Shown here piece after piece: positions 8,101 to 13,501 of a stretch of DNA of 13,501 bases. The translations under genes and the position numbers were made by a program. Positions within the stretch are counted from its first letter, which is position 1, and each line of letters starts with the position of its first letter. The notes beneath the pieces were generated by a model that was given only the letters and a program-made list of their open reading frames with translations, was not told the DNA's origin and ran no database searches. Origin of the DNA: Euperipatoides rowelli (taxonomy: Eukaryota; Onychophora; Udeonychophora; Euonychophora; Peripatopsidae); the NCBI GenBank assembly GCA_003024985.2, contig PXIH01S0009283.1; one strand, given 5' to 3'.

Positions 8101-8499
8101 AACTAAAAAATGTATCCATGGCCTTATTGAATGAAATAAATAGTTAGGAAAATGGCATCTGAAGATTTTGGTGTAAATTTGCTTAATAAAATTTTTTATT
8201 TCACTTAGCATATTGTATGTTTTAAATGCAAAAATATCTGGAAATATTTGAAGAGCTGAAAAAACATATCAAATGGAAACATGGTTAAGAATATGTATAT
8301 GCAACTATCGGACTGCTTCAACCATAAGTACTTGTAATGCAAATATAAAATTGAGTTGCATAAATAAATGGGAACAATATTCTATTAAAATATTGATAGT
8401 TAGTCTATTTTGTTTTAACAGCATTAAGTGACCATGTTTCTTAACCTGTTGAAATTATGGATGAAAAAGTTGATAAGAGCAACTAACAATTTACTTACG
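8101..8499 (+). pseudogene. Decayed zinc-finger cassette F
   Basis: A second broken cassette. The leader (ATCTGAAGATTTTGGTGTAA) matches the cassette A leader at about 5773. TGTTTTAAATGC at 8218-8229 is the finger 1 CxxC. AACATGGTTAAGAATATG corresponds to the HGRQC stretch with a stop. GCAACTATCGGACTGCTTCA is the finger 2 CNYRTAS coding sequence. GCATTAAGTGACCATGTTT is the finger 3 ALKDHV coding sequence, and its preceding CxxC is lost. Stops and indels exclude translation as a finger protein. Confidence 0.82.
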
Positions 8500-8505
8500 G
8501 TAAGT
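8500..8505 (+). promoter_or_regulatory. Consensus 5' splice donor at the end of the cassette array
   Basis: GTAAGT preceded by G (TTACG|GTAAGT) is a near-optimal donor. Similarity to the cassettes stops at about this point. It may mark the 3' edge of the original zinc-finger exon. Whether it is used cannot be seen from sequence alone. Confidence 0.4.
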
Positions 8506-9866
8506 TTAAACATTTTTAAAATAATGTAAATTTAGTATTTTAGTACTTTGTTCTATTTATACTATCATTTGTTTGAAATAGCATTTTTTCAATTGCACAA
8601 ATGTCGGAGAGATTCTGTTATTGCACAAACATAGTTAAAGTGTCAGTGGCTTTAATTTTCTCTAGCTTTTTGGTTAAAAAAAAAAAAAAAAACTTATGAG
8701 AATGATATTTAACAAAATGTCTATTAGAAGATTGACTGTTATAAACTATCATAGTTTAGTACTTATCATTATTAACACACGTTGGACGACCATCTATAAT
8801 GGTAGGCGGGTTATTTTTATGCTCAGCTATTTACAGATGTAGTGTCCATATTCTTTCTTTCAGGACCGTGATAGGATCATAAGGGGTTAAGAATACAGAT
8901 TGGCCAAGCTAGAACCTAAGATTTTCCATTTGCATGGACAAATCAATGCACGCTACTGATCTCTATCAGTGTGTGACCTACTAAACGTAAGATATAGACG
9001 TTTATGCATTCCTAGTTTTTACTTTGCGTTTCTGTACTGTATATTATTCCATTCTTCCGTTTCATTGCGCTGGGTGAAAGTTTCATTATTACAATTTCCA
9101 TTATTTTCAAGCGATTCTTATTAGTCTAAAGGTGCATTCATCATATTTTTTCAATGCACTTTATTACTTTGGTTTGTACCTGGTCACGTAAACATTTAAT
9201 GTTATAGATGAACGATCAAGGTTAGCCCTTTCTGAGCAGAAAAGTACTCTATCTCAATAAAATAGCATGCTTTTATCCAACAATAATTCCGATGCAAGTG
9301 AAGATGAAATTCTAACTGATTAGTAAAATGAGCAAAAAAAAAAAAAATGTTTGTATCAAAGACTGGCATTTTCAAATTATTGCATTAATCCTTGCAGGTA
9401 AGGACTTGGGCAGCACTTACGGGAATATTTAAAATCAATATATTTTCCCTTAAAAAATAAATTATGTAAAATTCATGATTAGGGTTATGGATGATTAAAA
9501 AGAAAAATTATTACTACACCATCATTTAAGATATTGTATTTGCTCAGTTTTTATATAATTTCAATTCCTTTAATAAATCCAAGTTGAAGTAATGATAACT
9601 TTTTTGTTCGCCATTTTGAAAACCAAATGTCATGAAGCAACCCACTTCTCAAGCAGGGTCATAAATTAGGAAACAAAATTAATGAAATAAACAAGATTTC
9701 TAATGCCAAATGGTCTAGTTCATTTTGTGCGCTTAATGACGAACAAAAAATTATCGAATAATTTATAATTAAAAAAATTAACTATTGACAAACACGCCTG
9801 AAATAGAGAAGAAATCCCTATTATGTACTCATGTACAAAGAAAATTCTTCATTTTCCACACAGGGG
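8506..9866. other. Non-coding stretch with no supported gene
   Basis: AT-rich sequence with poly-A runs near 8677 and 9337. A somewhat GC-richer segment at about 8760-9010 contains a splice-acceptor-like CTTTCTTTCAG near 8863 and the 12-mer GTGACCTACTAA, which is shared with the tRNA-like element at 10795-10880. No open frame of note and no recognisable transposase is present. Confidence 0.55.
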
Positions 9867-9945
9867 ATAGCCAGGGATTGAACTACGACCCCCTTATATG
9901 CCCAAGCACGCCAAGTTTGAAGCCGCTCGACTACGGCACCTTGGT
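9867..9945 (-). mobile_element. tRNA-like SINE head 1
   Basis: On the minus strand, TAGTCGAGCGG (9923-9933) fits a Pol III A box and AGTTCAATCCC (9874-9884) fits a B box, with about 38 bp between. The stems do not pair well enough for a working tRNA, so a tRNA-derived SINE head is the likelier reading. It shares aligned stretches with the element at 11165-11258. Confidence 0.5.
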
Positions 9946-10794
9946 AGTGTTGTGTTTTATAGGTAATACTCCATTTTTTTAACTTAAATATAAAATTAAA
10001 GTCTTTGTGTCATAATGAATTTTAACAATGATATACTGGTATTATTGTTTCTGTATTTTTCAAATAATTTTTTTTTTTTTTTTTTTGATAACTTTTTCAT
10101 TGAATTTTTTATAGAAAATATTCACATTTCCCGAAATATCACTCACACTTTGAAAGATAGAAAAATTCTGCTTCAAAAGCCTATCAAAATAAAGATTGTT
10201 TTGGACGCTCTTTTTCAAAATTTTATTTTTAGTGTCAACAAGGTTATTATTGAAAACTTTAGCTATTACTGATGGCACTAAATTATCTAAATTAATCAAC
10301 CATAACTCACCATTCCCATAACACAAAGAAATATATTTTTTTTATGAAAAGGAACATATGGAGTGGGGTGGGGGAGGTAATACTGGCTTAGACATAAACT
10401 GGGTATTTAGCAATTTGAATTAATTGCCATTGAAACATTAATATAGTTTTAAATTTTTCAATAAAATGAAAAATTTATTCAATAATGACTCGAGAAATAT
10501 TATTTACATTAATTTTTGTAAAAAATAAATTTCCATAGGAAACTGTGTTTATTTACATACAATAAATTAAATTACATTTGTCTAACAAGTTATGTATTTG
10601 ACACTTCTTCATCTGTAACCTTCTCTCCAATTCATTCTAAATTAAGTCCTTTTCAAATGCATTTTCCCTCCAGCATTCCTGATCTTACGACTCGGTGATT
10701 AGTAGCATAATTCTGTTGCACACAACTTAATGGTCATTATATGTTCAGAAAAATACCACCTCTTAACTGAACCTGGAAAAAAATTGGAGAGGTG
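9946..10794. other. Non-coding stretch with hairpins
   Basis: AT-rich sequence with a long poly-T run near 10070. A perfect hairpin lies at 10451-10476, with ten-base arms AAATTTTTCA and TGAAAAATTT around a 6-base loop. A smaller one lies near 10408 (GCAATT/AATTGC). Overlapping open frames at 10015-10272 and 10060-10326 on opposite strands are AT-driven and not credible genes. Confidence 0.55.
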
Positions 10795-10880
10795 CTGGTG
10801 CCCCCGGGAATCGAACTTGTCCCCAGGTGTGTCATACGCTGCTACAGCTCAGCATGCTACCGAGTGACCTACTAACCCTT
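10795..10880 (-). mobile_element. tRNA-like SINE head 2
   Basis: On the minus strand, TAGGTCACTCGG (10860-10871) matches the A-box pattern TRGYNNANNNGG. AGTTCGATTCCC (10806-10817) matches the B box with one difference, and about 42 bp separate them. The region is GC-richer than its surroundings. The T-arm does not form a clean 5-bp stem, so this is not called a functional tRNA. Confidence 0.55.
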
Positions 10881-11058
10881 GACTTTTATTTAGTTTTAAA
10901 TAAATTTGCCGAAGGAACTGCATTTTATTATTATATTTACAATGTATAGTACTGTATATATTGTTACAATCTTCTTTCTTGACAATATACTGCTCCACTT
11001 CATCTGTATATTCTTATTATCATTGTTTTTCTAGTTTTTTGGTCCTTCTCAAGGGTGA

Positions 11059-11160
11059 CTATTCCCACCTCCGGTCTTCCATTTTACAATCCAAGTCTTT
11101 AGGTCCTCTCAGCTTGGCATTAACTAGCCTTTCTACATACAGATGAAATCTATGGAATAC
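11059..11160 (-). other. Short open minus-strand stretch (unassigned)
   Basis: A 33-codon minus-strand frame bounded by stops contains RLVNAKLRGPKDLDCKMEDR. This is less AT-biased in amino-acid content than the surrounding noise. It has no start codon near its beginning and no known domain. It could be a relic of a mobile element or of an exon, or it could be chance. Confidence 0.15.
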
Positions 11161-11164
11161 TTAA

Positions 11165-11258
11165 TCCCCCCTCCTTCCCGGATCGAAACATGTCCCTTAG
11201 AGTATATGTACAAGCACAACAGTAGCCGTGATTGAAATCGTACGACCACGCACCTTGA
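11165..11258 (-). mobile_element. tRNA-like SINE head 3 (diverged)
   Basis: The minus strand has TGTTTCGATCCGG (11178-11190), close to a B box. GTGGTCGTACGATTTCAA aligns at about 13 of 18 positions with the A-box region of head 1 (GTAGTCGAGCGGCTTCAA). Both also share CAAGGTGC before and GTGCTTG.. then CATAT after. It looks like a weaker copy of the same family. Confidence 0.4.
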
Positions 11259-11426
11259 CATTATTTACATTTGTTCCAACAAAAATATTAATTCCAAGAA
11301 TCTTATCAACAGTCTGGAAAAACTGACTCCGTTGAATAATAATACATACGATTTCAATTTAACAACATCCCCTGTAAACTTTTCAAATAATGACACAAGT
11401 AGAAAGAATACAGCGTTTCGAACCCA

Positions 11427-11463
11427 ATCCGGGTCTTTTTAAGATGGCGGCCGAATTTTTGAG
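11427..11463 (+). repeat. Left copy of a direct repeat flanking the minisatellite
   Basis: ATCCGGGTCTTTTTAAGATG followed by GCGGCCGAATTT recurs as ATCCGGGTATTTTCTAGATG then GTGACCAAATTT at 11909-11945, 482 bp away in the same orientation. This copy contains AAGATGGCGGC, the consensus YY1-type word, and a second CAAGATGGC lies at about 11472. Confidence 0.6.
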
Positions 11464-11520
11464 TTCGAAAATCCAAGATGGCTGACTTCCTGGTTCAGTT
11501 TTTTTGTAGGTTTAGCTGTT

Positions 11521-11880
11521 ATGTCCAAATATGGGCATATGACATCACATTATGATGCATGATGAGACATCTCATTCTCGTTCTCACTCATCTTGTTCTT
11601 GCTCTTGTTCTCATTTCCATTCTCACTCTCTCTTATGCCCAAATATGGGCATATGATGTTGCATGATGGGACATCTCATTCTCGTTCCAGTTCTCATTCT
11701 TGTTTTATGCCCATATATGGGCCTATGAGGTCATATGTTGATGCATGATGGGACATCCCATTCTTGTTCTCATTCATTCTCGTTCTCACTCTCGTTCTCA
11801 TTTTTTGCCCAAATATGTGCATATGACATCACTTATTGCTGCATGATAGGATGGATTATGATGCATGATGGGATAGATAC
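11521..11880 (+). repeat. Irregular minisatellite
   Basis: At least four units begin with (A/T)TG(C/T)CCA(A/T)ATATG at 11521, 11635, 11707 and 11805, giving spacings of 114, 72 and 98 bp. Each unit has GCATATGA, then GATGCATGATGGGACATC, then a variable run of TTCTCG/TTCTCA hexamers. Copy number of the hexamer explains most of the unit length differences. Confidence 0.85.
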
Positions 11881-11908
11881 CCCACCCACTTTGAATTTTT
11901 GAAGTTAC

Positions 11909-11945
11909 ATCCGGGTATTTTCTAGATGGTGACCAAATTTCTATT
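11909..11945 (+). repeat. Right copy of the flanking direct repeat
   Basis: This is the partner of the copy at 11427-11463. It is followed by three closely spaced TCCGGA words at about 11948-11998. Together the two copies bracket the minisatellite. Confidence 0.6.
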
Positions 11946-12098
11946 TTTTCCGGATATTAAAGCTTTTAAAGCTCTATTATCCGGAATAGTATCCGGAATA
12001 TTAAGATGCATGATGGCAGATCTCACTCTTATTCCCATTCTCGTTCCTGTTATCGTTCATCAACTTAGAATATTTTTCATGAATCAGAAATTTTTCGA

Positions 12099-12382
12099 TT
12101 TTTTACCACAGTGCCACCCCCACCCATGACATCAGGACCTCAATATTTGGGACGATCAAACTAGATGTGTATGACTCATACCTGTAAATTTTCAGCTAGA
12201 TATGTCATCATTGATATATGCAAATTAATTCTCAAAGGACTTAACTTTTAGTCAATTTTTACCACACTGCCATACTTACTCATGACTCACAAGACCTCAA
12301 TATTTGGGATGATCATAGATGTGTATGACATCATACCTGTCAATTATCAGTTTGATACGTCATCATTAACATGCTCAAATAA
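12099..12382 (+). repeat. Tandem duplication of about 130 bp, spaced about 156 bp
   Basis: Copy 1 (12099-12225) and copy 2 (12254-12382) share, in the same order, TTTTACCACA.TGCCA, CATGAC, GACCTCAATATTTGGGA, GATGTGTATGA, CATACCTGT, ATCAG or TTCAG, and GTCATCATT. Offsets are 154-157 bp, so the copies differ by small indels. Confidence 0.85.
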
Positions 12383-13239
12383 ATACATAAAGTCAGTATG
12401 TAAAACTTATATATATTTTTTTAATTTAGTCTATACAGTATATTTACAAATATTTAAATTTCACAACCATGTGACATCTCATCACTTCCGGTCCATATAA
12501 AAATACTAAAATGAGAATCTCATAATAGATACTGTATATGTCATCGATTAGAATGAGAAAAGGTAGATGAGTGGGTCTCAAGCACCTGACTTTGGAGGTA
12601 ATCATATCACACCAATTGAATGCTTACCCCCTAACTCACCTGCTATATTGTCTAACAACCGTGGTTTGAACACCATTCCAAAGCACAGACATTTATTTAC
12701 AATCATAGCTTCACAGGCACACAGCTTTGGCGCCCTTATAGCCCATTCATTTTACCTTTTCAACATTCTAGCCGCTTATTGATATATCCCTCACAGTACC
12801 AACTCTTGATGCATTTAATACAATTTCAAATCATTATTTAGCTTACTTTTTAATCATGTTTAAAAAGTGATTTGAAAAGGAAAAAATAATGTAATGTAAT
12901 GTATAATGTATTTTCAATACAGTTCAAATAAAAAAATTCATGTGGTTAAATAAAAATTTCAGAAACAAAATTTAAGTCAAGAAAAAAAAACAGTTTCATA
13001 AAACATATAGCCTACTGTATTTGATAGAGTTTTTAAAGTTTCATAAGTCAAATGAAAAAATTATATAGTTAATGAATAAAAGTTCTAAAACAAACTTAAA
13101 ATACTCAAGAATGTGGTGAAATAAAAACATAAAAAAGTGTGGAAGCACAAGCTAGGACTACTAGCATTATAATAATTAAAAAAAGTTTTCCAATAAAAAA
13201 AAGTTTTTTAAAAAAGTGTGTATGATGGCTATTAAAAAT
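12383..13239. other. Non-coding stretch with an unassigned open frame
   Basis: Mostly AT-rich. A moderately GC-richer piece at about 12560-12785 has an open + frame of 71 codons (12567-12782) with no domain I recognise. The same piece on the minus strand has a B-box-like GTTCAAACC without a convincing A box. A TAATG microsatellite lies at 12887-12910. No gene is supported. Confidence 0.5.
12887..12910. repeat. TAATG pentanucleotide microsatellite
   Basis: Four to five consecutive TAATG units with one TATAATG variant. Confidence 0.85.
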
Positions 13240-13376
13240 GGAGTGGGCCAAATCCTAAATCACCCCCGTACACAGGCCTCCATTACAAGCTGCTGTCTGA
13301 GGGGTCATAAGATGCACACCTACAGCCTTATGCCACGCAGTGATTGAGGCCAAATGCAGGTGAGCCCTAGGATATA
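13240..13376. other. GC-richer island, probable repeat fragment
   Basis: This segment is clearly less AT-rich than its surroundings, with GGGGTCATAAGATGCACACC in the middle and CAG|GTGAGC, a donor-like word, at its end. No + frame is open across it. On the minus strand about 45 codons are open and include HLASITAWHKAVGVHLM. I do not recognise the sequence. It could be a mobile-element fragment or part of an exon. Confidence 0.3.
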
Positions 13377-13501
13377 TACATAGGTCTAAATATATATACT
13401 TACACATACCCCTTCTTTAATGTCACCATACTATTAAAAAAATAGGTGAACATGAAATGAATGAAAATAAAATACAAAAATTATGTTGGATTTGCATTGG
13501 G

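Noticed and set aside
9785-9982. 65-codon + strand open frame
   Set aside because: It crosses the tRNA-like element on the opposite strand and shows no domain.
10015-10326. Overlapping open frames on both strands around the poly-T run
   Set aside because: Phe/Lys/Ile-rich products of a poly-T/poly-A tract. Frames on both strands of the same AT-rich DNA point to chance.
9867-10880. Functional tRNA genes
   Set aside because: Box A and B words are present, but acceptor and T-arm stems do not pair and there is no clear anticodon arm.
1-13501. CRISPR array, operon or prokaryotic features
   Set aside because: No regular spaced repeats with unique spacers, no ribosome-binding sites and no gene clusters. 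The window looks like animal nuclear DNA.

Overview
This looks like nuclear DNA of a metazoan, probably an invertebrate. The reasons are the high A+T content, long untranslated stretches with poly-A/T runs and microsatellites, splice-type signals, tRNA-derived repeat heads, and one long C2H2 zinc-finger reading frame. Short GTAGGCCTAC-like and CCGGTA-like words recur, but I cannot name the species from them. There is no sign of bacterial gene organisation.

The only confident gene is a 1342-residue C2H2 zinc-finger protein on the + strand at 3627-7655, read as a single uninterrupted exon. It has a Ser/Thr/Asn-rich N-terminal third with degenerate internal repeats, then five separate fingers, then a degenerate two-finger remnant. 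It ends in four tandem copies (A-D) of a cassette of about 155-169 residues. Each cassette has three C2H2 fingers in fixed order, with the second starting three residues after the first (H-GRQ-C). The linkers between cassettes keep what looks like the back half of a lost fourth finger.

The array does not end with the reading frame. Between about 7656 and 8499 lie two more cassettes (E and F), recognisable at DNA level but broken by stops, deletions and frameshifts. Comparison with the cassette B/C junction shows that the present stop codon lies just after a one-base frame change. The last 17 or so residues, including a basic RLRRRP run, are therefore probably frameshifted sequence. Homology to the cassettes ends right at a consensus splice donor (GTAAGT at 8500), which may be the ancestral exon end. 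The 5' flank (about 3160-3626) also carries degraded copies of the N-terminal repeat, so the exon seems eroded at both ends.

Upstream, 1-340 is a tetranucleotide and CT-rich microsatellite tract, and 345-3157 is AT-rich and apparently non-coding, apart from one possible 72-bp exon at 1985-2056. Downstream, 8506-13501 is repeat-rich. It holds three tRNA-like (SINE-type) heads on the minus strand (about 9867-9945, 10795-10880, 11165-11258), a minisatellite (11521-11880) bracketed by 35-bp direct repeats, a duplicated block of about 156 bp (12099-12382), a TAATG microsatellite and a GC-richer unassigned island (13240-13376). No gene other than the zinc-finger gene can be supported there.
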